Source: an uncultured Oscillospiraceae bacterium
GTDB taxonomy: Bacteria > Bacillota > Clostridia > Oscillospirales > Oscillospiraceae
Assembly (NCBI GenBank): GCA_910583885.1
Contig: CAJUAC010000007.1
Location: 1 to 64,000, forward strand
Length of the DNA: 64,000 nucleotides
Direction of reading: 5' to 3'
Below are positions 1-8,022 of the stretch, one piece after another; within the stretch, counting starts at the first letter, position 1, and the number at the start of each line of letters is the position of its first letter. Both the position numbers and the translations under genes were made by a program. A model generated the notes under the pieces. That model was not told the origin of the DNA. It saw only the letters and a list, made by a program, of their open reading frames with translations, and did not search any database.

Positions 1-509
1 TTGATGAGGGAGGGGCGGCACTCCGGCAGCATCACCTTGGTGACGATCTGCCAGGGGGAACAGCCCATGGCCTGGGCCGCCTCAATGACGCCCCGGTCCA
101 TCTCCCGCAGGGAGATCTCCACAATCCGGGCCACATAGGGCCCCGCTGCGACGGTGAGAGGGACGATGGTAGCCGTGGTGCCCACGCTGGTGCCGATAAT
201 GAGCCGGGACAGGGGCATAATCAGGGCCATCAGGATCAGGAAGGGGACGCTCCGCAGCAGGTTTACCGCAATGTTGAGAATGCGCATCAAAGCCCTGTTG
301 AGGGGCCGCACGCCGCCCTCCTCGCCGATGACCAGCAGGACCCCCAGGGGCAGGCCGATGACGTAAGCCAGCAGCGTAGCCGCCGCCGGGGCATAGACGG
401 TCTCCCAAATCTGGCTCAGCACCTCCGGGAAGTCCAGCAGATACTCCACCTGGCTGGCGGCCTTGTCAATCCCCCAGCTCTCCAGGAGGGCAATCAGATG
501 TTCAGCCAT
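1..509 (-). CDS. metI: Methionine ABC transporter permease MetI, 3' part outside window
   Basis: Membrane permease subunit of a MetNIQ-type importer for methionine, acting in the cytoplasmic membrane. Translation from the ATG at 509 gives MAEHLIALLESW, then hydrophobic segments (about residues 25-50 and 60-100) and the EAAQAMGCSPWQI stretch, which is the EAA loop that docks on the ATPase. About 169 codons are present; family members have about 215, so the C-terminus lies beyond base 1. The start overlaps the end of metN by 8 bases, which indicates one transcript and coupled translation. The substrate-binding lipoprotein MetQ would be expected further left. Confidence 0.93.
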   Translation of the reverse strand, partial: MAEHLIALLESWGIDKAASQVEYLLDFPEVLSQIWETVYAPAAATLLAYVIGLPLGVLLVIGEEGGVRPLNRALMRILNIAVNLLRSVPFLILMALIMPLSRLIIGTSVGTTATIVPLTVAAGPYVARIVEISLREMDRGVIEAAQAMGCSPWQIVTKVMLPECRPSLI

Positions 510-1524
510 GGTAATCGGGCACCTCCTCCACGGTAATGTCTTTCTGGGAGCGGATATAGGCCAGCGCCTTTTCTGCCCCATCCTTTGGCAGGCCCAGCAG
601 CATGGTGCCGAAGGCCCGGCCGTCAATATTCCGCGTATCCGCCCCCAGGATGTTGGCTTTCACGCCGCAGTCGATAGCCAGGGTGGCAATCAGGGGCTGG
701 TAGGACGTGCCGCCGTTAAAGGCCACCCGGATAACCCGCTCCTGATCCGCCGCACTGTAGAGGACCTCCAGGGGCACCCCGTCTGGGTACACCAGCCGCC
801 TGCCGGCCTCGCTCTTGGGATTGGCGAAGATTTCCTCCACCGATCCGGTCTCCGCCAGATGGCCGTGGTCCAGGATCGCTACCCGGGAACAGATCTCCTC
901 GATCACCTTCATCTCGTGGGTAATGACCACTACCGTGATTCCCAGCCGGCGGTTGATATCCTGGATCAGCCGCAGGATATCCCGGGTAGTCTTGGGGTCC
1001 AGGGCGGAGGTGGCCTCGTCACACAGCAGCACCTTGGGGTTGGTTGCCAGGGTGCGGGCAATGGCCACCCGCTGCTTCTGGCCGCCGGAGAGCTGGGAGG
1101 GGTAGGCCTCCGCCCGGCTGGCCAGATCCACCACCTCCAGCAGCTCCGCGGCCCGAGCCACCGCCTCCCTGCGGGGGGTCCCCGCCAGCTCCATGGGGAA
1201 ACAGATGTTGTCCAGGGCGGTGCGCTGCATGAGCAGGTTGAAGCTCTGGAAGATCATGCCGATGGACTGCCGGGCCTGCCGCAGCGCCTTGTCCGTCAGG
1301 CGGGTCATGTCCTGGCCGTCCACGATCACCTCCCCCTCTGTGGGCCGCTCCAGCAGGTTGATGCACCGCACTAAGGTGCTCTTTCCCGCGCCGCTCAGGC
1401 CGATCACGCCGAAAATCTCCCCGGGCTGGATGTCCAGGCTGATGTCCTCCAGGGCGTGGACCTCATTTTCCCCGCCGCCGAAGCGCTTGCTCAGATGCTT
1501 GATCTGTATAATGGGCTCTCCCAT
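502..1524 (-). CDS. metN: Methionine ABC transporter ATP-binding protein MetN
   Basis: ATPase that drives methionine import. Its 340 residues match the full family length. Visible motifs are Walker A GLSGAGKST (about residue 42), signature LSGGQKQR (about 144), Walker B VLLCDEATSALDP (about 165) and the H-loop VITHEM. The C-terminal 90 residues form the NIL (ACT-like) domain that senses internal methionine in MetN proteins. GGAGG lies just before the ATG. It is the first gene after a methionine T-box leader, so expression should rise when tRNA-Met is uncharged. Assignment to methionine rests on the NIL domain, the MetI neighbour and the ATG specifier of the leader. Confidence 0.95.
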   Translation of the reverse strand: MGEPIIQIKHLSKRFGGGENEVHALEDISLDIQPGEIFGVIGLSGAGKSTLVRCINLLERPTEGEVIVDGQDMTRLTDKALRQARQSIGMIFQSFNLLMQRTALDNICFPMELAGTPRREAVARAAELLEVVDLASRAEAYPSQLSGGQKQRVAIARTLATNPKVLLCDEATSALDPKTTRDILRLIQDINRRLGITVVVITHEMKVIEEICSRVAILDHGHLAETGSVEEIFANPKSEAGRRLVYPDGVPLEVLYSAADQERVIRVAFNGGTSYQPLIATLAIDCGVKANILGADTRNIDGRAFGTMLLGLPKDGAEKALAYIRSQKDITVEEVPDYHG

Positions 1525-1553
1525 TGCCGCCTCTCCTCCCTCTGATGCAAAGA

Positions 1554-1830
1554 AAAAAGCCGTCCTGATGATCTCTCATCAAGGACGACGCAAAACGCAC
1601 CGTGTTACCACCTTGGTTCACCCCCGCTTTACAGCGGACGGCCTTCGCGGGTACCAACATACCCTGGCGCTGTAACGGGCGCCCCCGTCGCGGCCTATGC
1701 GGTCAGAAACCACAGTCGGTGCGCGGCTCCGAGACCATCTTCAGCAGTGCCCTCCGCGCCCTTTCCCACCGTCCGGGCTCTCTGTAGCGTACCTCACCGC
1801 GTACTCTTCTCTTCGCTGCCTTTGCATTGA
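1554..1830 (-). promoter_or_regulatory. T-box riboswitch leader, methionine type, upstream of metN
   Basis: On the minus strand the leader has the AGAGAG and GGTGGGAA elements of stem I, a specifier region GAAGATGGTCTCGGAGC in which ATG (1738..1736) would be the methionine codon, and the T-box sequence AACCAAGGTGGTAACACGG near 1617..1599. It ends in a terminator hairpin (arms GTCCTTGATGA and ATCATCAGGAC) followed by a run of T. Uncharged tRNA-Met is expected to stabilise the antiterminator and permit metNI transcription. Boundaries are approximate. Confidence 0.92.
1555..1591 (-). terminator. T-box attenuator terminator
   Basis: Hairpin with arms GTCCTTGATGA and ATCATCAGGAC, then GGCTTTTTTC on the minus strand. 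It is the OFF structure of the T-box leader, 30 bases before the metN start. Confidence 0.9.
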
Positions 1831-1838
1831 TTATGTTT

Positions 1839-1867
1839 AGTGTACGACAAAATCCCTCCTGCGTCAA
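1839..1867 (-). promoter_or_regulatory. SigA-type promoter of the T-box-metNI transcript
   Basis: Minus strand: -35 TTGACG (1867..1862), 17-base spacer, -10 TACACT (1844..1839). Transcription would begin about 1832, just before the T-box stem I. Confidence 0.8.
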
Positions 1868-1968
1868 CCGGCAGATTTGCCGTAAATTTTATGAAAATTT
1901 GCGGCAAAATCCAGCGGAATTGAACAAACTGGAGCGGCATACTGTCCCAGTCGTTCCCGGAGCGGCTG

Positions 1969-1999
1969 CAAAAGGCCGGGGTTTCCCCCGGCCTTTCCC
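1969..1999. terminator. Bidirectional terminator between the T-box promoter and the chemotaxis gene
   Basis: Inverted repeat AAAGGCCGGGG-TTT-CCCCCGGCCTTT. It lies about 85 bases past the stop of the chemotaxis receptor gene that runs leftwards, and the GGCCTTTT tail on the minus strand suits it as that gene's terminator. The rest of the gap between 1868 and 2081 holds nothing else I recognise. Confidence 0.7.
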
Positions 2000-2081
2000 T
2001 ATCGTTCTCCCAGTTTCTTCACCTTTGCCCTCATTGTGGAATTTCTGCACGTTTCCACCCGATGCCCCAGGCTTACAGCAC

Positions 2082-3824
2082 TTACGCCACCGCTTCCCTG
2101 AGCTCAAAGCGATTCACCAGCCCCTTCAAAATTTGGGCCTGGGTTGACAGCTCTTTGCTTGCCGCTGCGCTCTCCTCGGAAGTAGCGGAGTTGGTCTGCA
2201 CGACGCTTGAAATCTGGTCGATCCCCAGCGTCACCTGGGCAATGGATGCGGCCTGCTCCTGGGATGCTTTAGAAATCTCATGTACCAGCTTCGCCGCTTC
2301 CTCGGAAGCAAGGACAATCCGTCCAATGGACAAGGCGGTCTCATTGGCAATGCCTGTCCCCTCCCGCACCGCCTGGACAGTGGCATCAATAAGGGAGGCC
2401 GTGTTCTTGGATGCTTCTGCTGATTTGCTTGCCAAATTGCGGACTTCATCGGCCACTACAGCAAAGCCCTTTCCTGCTGCCCCGGCCCTGGCTGCCTCAA
2501 CAGCCGCGTTCAGGGCGAGGATATTCGTCTGAAAAGCGATATCCTCTATGGTCTTGATGATCTTGCTGATCTGGGAGGCAGAATCATTGATCTGGCTCAT
2601 TGCCGTCGTCATCTGCTCCATCTGCTCTTTCCCCTGTTCCAGCTCCGCAGCTGTCGTCATAGCCTGTTCGCTGGCCATCTTTGCGTTCTCCGCATTGTTT
2701 GCCACATGTCCATGTATTTCATTAATTGTGGCTGCCAGCTCCTCCACAGCAGATGCCTGCTCTGTGGTCCCCTGGGCCAGGGACTGCGCGCTGCTGGCCA
2801 CCTGGTCTGAACCGCTGGATACCTGCATGGCGCTGGTATCCAATTTCCGCAGGGTATCGTTCAGCGCGTGGACGGTATTCTGGAAAGAGGCCTTGACTGG
2901 GGCAAAATCTCCCATATAGTCCATGTGCATCTCTGATTTGAGATTCCCTCTGTCAAGCTCTGCCAGGGAGGCAGATATATCGACTATGTAATCCCGCCAG
3001 GTCTGCACGGTTTTTGACAGGGCCCTGGTCAGATCCCCGACCTCGTCCTCTGCTTTGAAAATATGGACATCCGCCTTCAGGTTTCCCAGGCTCAGCTCCT
3101 TCAGACGCTCAGAAGCCTCTTTGATGGGATACGATATCTGTTTGGCAATGACAGAGCTCACACCGATGCCAACCAAAAAAACAGCCAGGCCGGCAGCGCA
3201 TATCACCAGCAGAGACAAACGGCTGGATCTGTTGCACGCGTCCAGCTCGTCCTGGATAATGGGCAGCATGTCCTCCTCATAGTTCCCCGTACCAATATAC
3301 CAGCCATAAGGCTCAAACTTCTGGATAAAGCCTCTCTTGGCCTTGGCCTCCGATTCACCCGGCTTTGCGAAATAAAAATCGATAAACCCTCCCCCGGGCT
3401 TATCACCGGCAGCAATGGTGTCCTGCACAAAATAATTCCCCTTCTCGTCCGTGGAACGATAGCGGTTGGTGCCTTCCACCTCCGGTTTGATGTGTACAGC
3501 ATTGGTACCGTCCGCCATATCCGCCCAAAAATAGCCGGACCCGTCATTATATCGGGTGGAACGAACGATATATTTCGCATTTTCCATGGCCTCCTCCTCC
3601 GTGATGAGGCCGGATTGATATTTGTCGTACTCTGCCTGCAATACCCCGATCATGCACTCTACCTGGCTCCGGATGATCTGATCCAGCTTTTCCTTCTCGG
3701 CTGCAATCACGTCGTTATAAGCAATCCGCAGAGATATATTGGACAGCAAAGATAGCAAAAATACGGCTATAAAGGTTAATGCACCCATGCTTAAGATTAA
3801 TTTTCCGCGCAGCTTCAGTTTCAT
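2082..3824 (-). CDS. Methyl-accepting chemotaxis protein with single Cache sensor
   Basis: Membrane receptor that signals to CheA/CheW. The 580 residues run: TM1 (about 8-30), an extracytoplasmic sCache_2-like domain (about 35-190, with YFWADMADG and the later GWYIGTGNY), TM2 (about 195-220), HAMP (about 220-275) and a long coiled-coil signalling domain whose tip reads EDIAFQTNILALNAAVEAA, the conserved hairpin that binds CheW and CheA. The start at 3824 (MKLKLRGKLIL) was chosen over an upstream ATG at 3911 because GGGAGAGGAG precedes it by about 9 bases and the TM1 then sits at the N-terminus. It stands alone with its own promoter. Cache domains of this type often bind small organic acids, but the ligand cannot be read from the sequence. 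Confidence 0.93.
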   Translation of the reverse strand: MKLKLRGKLILSMGALTFIAVFLLSLLSNISLRIAYNDVIAAEKEKLDQIIRSQVECMIGVLQAEYDKYQSGLITEEEAMENAKYIVRSTRYNDGSGYFWADMADGTNAVHIKPEVEGTNRYRSTDEKGNYFVQDTIAAGDKPGGGFIDFYFAKPGESEAKAKRGFIQKFEPYGWYIGTGNYEEDMLPIIQDELDACNRSSRLSLLVICAAGLAVFLVGIGVSSVIAKQISYPIKEASERLKELSLGNLKADVHIFKAEDEVGDLTRALSKTVQTWRDYIVDISASLAELDRGNLKSEMHMDYMGDFAPVKASFQNTVHALNDTLRKLDTSAMQVSSGSDQVASSAQSLAQGTTEQASAVEELAATINEIHGHVANNAENAKMASEQAMTTAAELEQGKEQMEQMTTAMSQINDSASQISKIIKTIEDIAFQTNILALNAAVEAARAGAAGKGFAVVADEVRNLASKSAEASKNTASLIDATVQAVREGTGIANETALSIGRIVLASEEAAKLVHEISKASQEQAASIAQVTLGIDQISSVVQTNSATSEESAAASKELSTQAQILKGLVNRFELREAVA

Positions 3825-4004
3825 TTTAAAGACTCCTCTCCCATTCTGACACTTCTTATTTGAAATTCTTATGTAAACCTCCTGGAATATTTTTTCGACA
3901 GCACGGATCAAGGACCTGGGAAATCACAGGCTGAGATGGAGGTTTTAATCCATGCGGTCTGGAAAACAGGCCAGGATATTTGCATTTGACACACACACAT
4001 TTTT

Positions 4005-4033
4005 ATTATAATCCATAATATCCAAAAAGTCTA
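4005..4033 (-). promoter_or_regulatory. Promoter of the 2082..3824 chemotaxis gene
   Basis: Minus strand: -35 TAGACT (4033..4028), 17-base spacer, -10 TATAAT (4010..4005). The leader to the ATG is about 180 bases long, AT-rich, and contains an ACACACAC tract; no known riboswitch motif was seen in it. Confidence 0.6.
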
Positions 4034-4158
4034 TAGACGATTCTGCTCAAATTATGATTTTTCACCAAAAACCTTTTCCCCTCTCGATATTTCGTTCAAC
4101 GCGTTTTATCATATATGATGCTTTAAAAAACAATTCTAACGGGTTATTTGACAAAAGC

Positions 4159-4218
4159 ATGTAAAAAGCCGCCCCCTCCTGCTCTAACAGCAATACGGGG
4201 ACGGCTTGCGCTTTTTAC
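4159..4218 (-). terminator. Terminator downstream of pnp
   Basis: Minus strand hairpin with arms AAGCCGTCCCC and GGGGGCGGCTT around a roughly 20-base loop, then TTTTTAC. It begins about 28 bases past the pnp stop. Confidence 0.75.
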
Positions 4219-4245
4219 TGATCCGGATACCCTCAACCGTGGAAA

Positions 4246-6399
4246 TTACTTGATGGCCTCGCCGCGGGCTTTCTTCTCCTCGATCTCCCGCAGGGCATCC
4301 TTATGGGAGAGGTTGACGCGGCCCTTCTCGTCGATCTCCGTGACCTTCACCCACATCATATCGCCGATCTTGCACACGTCCTCCACCTTCTCCACCCGCC
4401 GGTTGGCCAGCTTGGAGATGTGGACCAGGCCATCCTTGCCGGGGGCCAGCTCCACGAACGCGCCAAACTGCATCAGGCGGACGACGCGGCCGTAGTAGAG
4501 GGAGCCCACCTCGGGGACAAAGACAATGGCATCAATGGCGGCCTTGGCGGCATCGCAGGAGGCGGCATCAGGGGAGGCAATGTGGATGGTGCCGTCATCC
4601 TCAATATCGATCTTCGCGCCAGTGTCGGCCACGATCTTCTGGATGACAGAGCCGCCCTTGCCGATGACGTCGCGGATGTTGTCGGGGTCAATGTGCATGG
4701 TAATCATCTTGGGGGCCCACTTGCTGACCTCCTTGCGGGGCGCGGAGATGCAGGGCAGCATGATCTGGTCAAGGATCTCGCACCGGGCATCGTAGGTAAT
4801 ATCCAGGGCGTTCTTGATGATCTCCATGGTCAGGCCATCATTTTTCAGATCCATCTGGATGGCGGTGATGCCCTTCTTCGTGCCGCCCACCTTGAAATCC
4901 ATCTCACCGTGGAAGTCCTCCACACCCTGGATGTCAATGAAGGTGGTAAAGGAGCCGTCGTCATCCTGGATGAGGCCGCAGGAGATGCCGGCCACAGGGG
5001 CCTTGATGGGCACGCCGGCATCCATCAGCGCCAGGGTGCTGCCGCAGATGGAGCCCTGGGAGGTGGAGCCGTTGGAGGAAACCACTTCGCTGACCACGCG
5101 GATGGCATAGGGGAACTCATCCTCGCTGGGCAGCACGGGCAGCAGGGCCCGCTCTGCCAGGGCACCGTGGCCGATCTCCCGCCGGCCGGGGCTGCGGGAG
5201 GGCTTGGCCTCGCCGACAGAGTAGCCGGGGAAGTTATAGTGGTGCATATACCGCTTGGTCTCCTCGGGCCAGATGGTGTCCAGCTTCTGGGCGGCGGACA
5301 TGGTGTCCAAGGTACACACGCTGAGCACCTGGGTCTGGCCGCGGGTGAAGAGGCCGGAGCCGTGGACCCGGGGCAGCAGGCCTACCTCTGCACCCAAGGG
5401 GCGGATCTCGTTCTTCTGGCGGCCGTCCACCCGGTGGCCCTCCAGCAGCCAGGCCTTGACGATCTTCTTCTGGAACTTGTAGGTGAACTCCTCCAGGTAC
5501 TTGTCCATGTCGGGGTACTCCTCCAGATACAGCTCATGCCAGCGGTCAATGAGCTTGTTCCAGCGGGCCTCCCGGACGTTCTTGTCATCGGTGTCCATAG
5601 CGGCCTTGGCCTCGTCCATGGTGGCAGCGACGATCTTGTCGAAGAGCTCCTGGTTGAAATCGGCGTGGGGGTAGTCGAACTTCTCCTTGCCGATCTCCGC
5701 CACCATCTGGTTGATGAGGGCCACCTGCTTCTGGTTCTCGTTGTGGGCCAGCTGGATGGCCTCAAACATCACGTCATTGGGGATCTCATTGGCCCCGGCC
5801 TCGATCATCACCACCTTCTTGCCGGTGGAGACCACGGTGACATCCAGGTCAGAGACCTCTGCCTGCTCGCGGGTGGGGTTGACCACCAGCTTGCCGTCCA
5901 CAGAGCCGATCTTCAGCGCGCCCACAGGCCCGTTCCAGGGGATATCGGAGATGGCCAGGGCGGCGGAGGTGCCGATGAGGGCGGCAATCTCCGGGGAGCA
6001 GTCGTGGTCTACGCTCATAACCGTCGCCATGATGGCTACGTCATTGCGGAAATCCCCGGGGAACAGGGGGCGGATAGGCCGGTCAATGACGCGGCTGGTG
6101 AGGATGCCCTTCTCGCCGGGGCGGCCCTCCCGGCGCATGAAGGAGCCGGGGATGCGGCCGACGGAATACATCTTCTCTTCAAAATCCACGCTCAGGGGGA
6201 AGAAGTCGATGCCATCCCGGGGGCGGGCGGAGGCGGTGGCTGTGACCAGCACAGTGGTCTCGCCGTATGTCACCAGCACGGCGGCATTGGCCAGCTCCGC
6301 CAGCTTGCCGGTCTCCAGGGTGAGGGGCCGGCCGGCCAGGTCCATGGTATATTTGCGGTAGTTGGGGAACTGCTTCTTCGTGATAATTGTTGACATCAT
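4246..6399 (-). CDS. pnp: Polyribonucleotide nucleotidyltransferase (PNPase)
   Basis: Phosphorolytic 3'-5' exoribonuclease that degrades mRNA to nucleoside diphosphates. The 717 residues match the family. It has two RNase PH-like domains (about 15-240 and 310-540, the second with GRREIGHGALAERAL), a KH domain with IGKGGSVIQKI (about 570), and an S1 domain from about 625 (YYGRVVRLMQFGAFVEL). The ATG at 6399 has GGAG 5 bases upstream; a second ATG follows directly and is an alternative start. The gene follows rpsO, the classical rpsO-pnp order, with a long hairpin between them. Confidence 0.97.
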   Translation of the reverse strand: MMSTIITKKQFPNYRKYTMDLAGRPLTLETGKLAELANAAVLVTYGETTVLVTATASARPRDGIDFFPLSVDFEEKMYSVGRIPGSFMRREGRPGEKGILTSRVIDRPIRPLFPGDFRNDVAIMATVMSVDHDCSPEIAALIGTSAALAISDIPWNGPVGALKIGSVDGKLVVNPTREQAEVSDLDVTVVSTGKKVVMIEAGANEIPNDVMFEAIQLAHNENQKQVALINQMVAEIGKEKFDYPHADFNQELFDKIVAATMDEAKAAMDTDDKNVREARWNKLIDRWHELYLEEYPDMDKYLEEFTYKFQKKIVKAWLLEGHRVDGRQKNEIRPLGAEVGLLPRVHGSGLFTRGQTQVLSVCTLDTMSAAQKLDTIWPEETKRYMHHYNFPGYSVGEAKPSRSPGRREIGHGALAERALLPVLPSEDEFPYAIRVVSEVVSSNGSTSQGSICGSTLALMDAGVPIKAPVAGISCGLIQDDDGSFTTFIDIQGVEDFHGEMDFKVGGTKKGITAIQMDLKNDGLTMEIIKNALDITYDARCEILDQIMLPCISAPRKEVSKWAPKMITMHIDPDNIRDVIGKGGSVIQKIVADTGAKIDIEDDGTIHIASPDAASCDAAKAAIDAIVFVPEVGSLYYGRVVRLMQFGAFVELAPGKDGLVHISKLANRRVEKVEDVCKIGDMMWVKVTEIDEKGRVNLSHKDALREIEEKKARGEAIK

Positions 6400-6425
6400 G
6401 CGTACTCCTTTTCGTTCTTTCGTCT

Positions 6426-6513
6426 GCCAGGGAGCCGCCTTTTAGCACTTGATCTCACCGCCGCCGGACCCGGCCGGAAGCAAGATCAACTGCTAAAGGG
6501 AGCTGCCCTGGTC
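6426..6513 (-). ncRNA. Long imperfect stem-loop in the pnp leader
   Basis: The sequence can fold as nested arms: CCAGGG with CCCTGG at the base, TTTAGCA with TGCTAAA, TTGATCT with AGATCAA, and a CCGG-rich tip. The total span is 88 bases. It lies between the rpsO terminator and the pnp ribosome binding site. In other bacteria a stem-loop at this place is cut by RNase III and mediates PNPase autocontrol; by analogy this one may do the same. Confidence 0.6.
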
Positions 6514-6539
6514 CGCAGGTGCGGACAGGACAAGCGAAA

Positions 6540-6572
6540 AGACGGGGAAAAGGGCCCGGCCCTTCTCCCCGC
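6540..6572 (-). terminator. Hairpin after rpsO
   Basis: Minus strand arms GGGGAGAAGGGCC and GGGCCCTTTTCCCC followed by GTCTTTTCG. It lies 10 bases past the rpsO stop. It may be a partial terminator or a processing site that separates rpsO and pnp mRNA. Confidence 0.7.
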
Positions 6573-6581
6573 GCAGTTCAC

Positions 6582-6848
6582 TTACTTACGGATACCCAGC
6601 TTGGCGATGAGGGCGCGATAGCGCTCGATATCCTTCTTGGCCAGATAGTCCAAGAGGCTGCGGCGCTTGCCGATCATCTTATACAGGCCGCGGCGGCTGT
6701 GGTTGTCGTGGGCATGGACCTTCAGGTGCTCGGTGAGCTGGTTGATGCGCTCGGTGAGGATGGCCACCTGCACCTCCGGGGAGCCGGTGTCCGTGGGATG
6801 GGTACGGTTGGATTCAATAATGGAGGTCTTCTGGTCTTTCTGCATCAT
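6582..6848 (-). CDS. rpsO: 30S ribosomal protein S15
   Basis: Primary binding protein of the 16S rRNA central domain. The 88 residues match the family and include DTGSPEVQVAILTERI, LTEHLKVHAHDNHSRRGL and the KRRSLLDYL segment that contacts rRNA. Two ATGs occur in tandem at the start; the second is equally possible. It is the first gene of the rpsO-pnp unit and has its own promoter about 110 bases upstream. Confidence 0.97.
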   Translation of the reverse strand: MMQKDQKTSIIESNRTHPTDTGSPEVQVAILTERINQLTEHLKVHAHDNHSRRGLYKMIGKRRSLLDYLAKKDIERYRALIAKLGIRK

Positions 6849-6957
6849 AGTCGGTTTCCACCTTTTCTATAAATTCTCCGCGTGCTGCGCCGGGGCAGGT
6901 GACGCCCGGCGGCGAAGCATGGGAACGCGCGGCCTCATATCTGCCGCGTACCACGCT

Positions 6958-6986
6958 ACTATATCACAGTCAATTCCTATTGTAAA
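6958..6986 (-). promoter_or_regulatory. Promoter of rpsO-pnp
   Basis: Minus strand: -35 TTTACA (6986..6981), 17-base spacer, -10 TATAGT (6963..6958). The opposite-facing promoter of the radical SAM gene lies 100 bases further right, so the gap 6849..7153 is a divergent control region. It also contains a GGGGCCGC/GCGGCCCC inverted repeat near 7046..7070. Confidence 0.75.
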
Positions 6987-7089
6987 GAAAAATTTCGGGA
7001 ATTATTCATACAATTTTCCGGCCAATAGGTGTGGCAAAATTGGCCGGGGCCGCAAGAGGGCGCGGCCCCGTTTCCCTCCCTCCCCGCAG

Positions 7090-7118
7090 TTGCCAAAAGC
7101 GCCGGGGCGTGGTACAAT
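7090..7118 (+). promoter_or_regulatory. Promoter of the radical SAM-mutY-tdk group
   Basis: -35 TTGCCA (7090..7095), 17-base spacer, -10 TACAAT (7113..7118), 36 bases before the start codon at 7154. Confidence 0.75.
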
Positions 7119-7153
7119 GTCCTCCAGGAAATGATGGAAAGGGGGTTCAGCCG

Positions 7154-7993
7154 ATGCTCAAGCGGGCCTATGTGGAGATCACCAATGTCTGCAACCTGCA
7201 CTGCGCCTTCTGCCCGGGCACCCGCCGTCCGGTGCGGTTCATGGCCCCGGAGGAATTCCAAACCATCATCCGGCGGCTGCGCCCCCATGTACGCTATCTC
7301 TATCTCCACGTCATGGGGGAACCCCTGCTCCACCCCCAGCTGGGAGAGCTGCTGGAGATGGCTGCGGCGGAGCAGTTCCGGGTGTGCCTGACCACCAACG
7401 GTGTGCTGCTCCCGGAACGGTCCGCGCTGCTGCTGGCCGCCCCGGCCCTCTATAAAACCAGCGTGTCCCTCCACAGCGCCGAGGCCAACGGCGCGGGGGA
7501 GCTGTCATGCTACCTGGAGGGGGTATGGGGCTACGCCCTGCGCGCATCCCAGTCCGGGACGATCTGCGCCCTGCGGCTGTGGAACGGCGGCGGGGCCCAG
7601 GCGCGAAATGGCGAGATTCTGGATTTCCTGGCGGACAAGCTGGGCTTCCATCCCCTGGGCTGTCCCCAGCCCCGCCCCGGCAGCTGGCGTCTGGGGGAGC
7701 GGCAATACCTGGAGCAGGCGGAGCAGTTCGACTGGCCGGACCTGGAGGCCCCGGAGCGGGGGACCCGCTTCTGCCTGGGCCTGCGGGACCAGGTCGCAGT
7801 GCTGGCAGACGGCACGGCCGTCCCCTGCTGCCTGGATCACGAGGGGGATCTCCCTCTGGGGAGCCTGCTGGAGCAGGAGCTGGATACCATCCTCTCCAGC
7901 CCCCGGGCGCGGGCAATTTACGACGGCTTCTCCCAAGGGAAGCCCAGCGAGGCCCTGTGCCGCCGCTGCGGCTTTGCCGCACGGTTCGGATAG
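7154..7993 (+). CDS. Radical SAM protein with SPASM-like C-terminus
   Basis: Cytoplasmic iron-sulfur enzyme of 279 residues. Near the N-terminus, CNLHCAFC is the CxxxCxxC motif that holds the SAM-cleaving cluster; the HVMGEPLLHP stretch is the glycine-rich GGEP-type loop. The C-terminal part has spaced cysteines (CLGL, VPCCLDH, CRRCG) typical of a twitch/SPASM auxiliary cluster, which points to peptide or small-molecule modification. No precursor peptide is adjacent. The start at 7154 follows GGAAAGGGGG. It lies 29 bases before mutY, so the two are probably co-transcribed. The substrate is unknown. Confidence 0.85.
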   Translation: MLKRAYVEITNVCNLHCAFCPGTRRPVRFMAPEEFQTIIRRLRPHVRYLYLHVMGEPLLHPQLGELLEMAAAEQFRVCLTTNGVLLPERSALLLAAPALYKTSVSLHSAEANGAGELSCYLEGVWGYALRASQSGTICALRLWNGGGAQARNGEILDFLADKLGFHPLGCPQPRPGSWRLGERQYLEQAEQFDWPDLEAPERGTRFCLGLRDQVAVLADGTAVPCCLDHEGDLPLGSLLEQELDTILSSPRARAIYDGFSQGKPSEALCRRCGFAARFG

Positions 7994-8022
7994 AGGATAT
8001 GGAGGCAAGATAAAGGAGACGC

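Noticed and set aside
1554..1830. SAM (S-box) riboswitch upstream of metN
   Set aside because: The T-box sequence and specifier loop explain the structure; S-box junction motifs are absent.
4303..6393. Open frame of 696 codons on the plus strand opposite pnp
   Set aside because: It is a by-product of GC-rich codon use of pnp; the product is His/Gly/Leu/Val-rich without domains, and pnp on the minus strand is certain.
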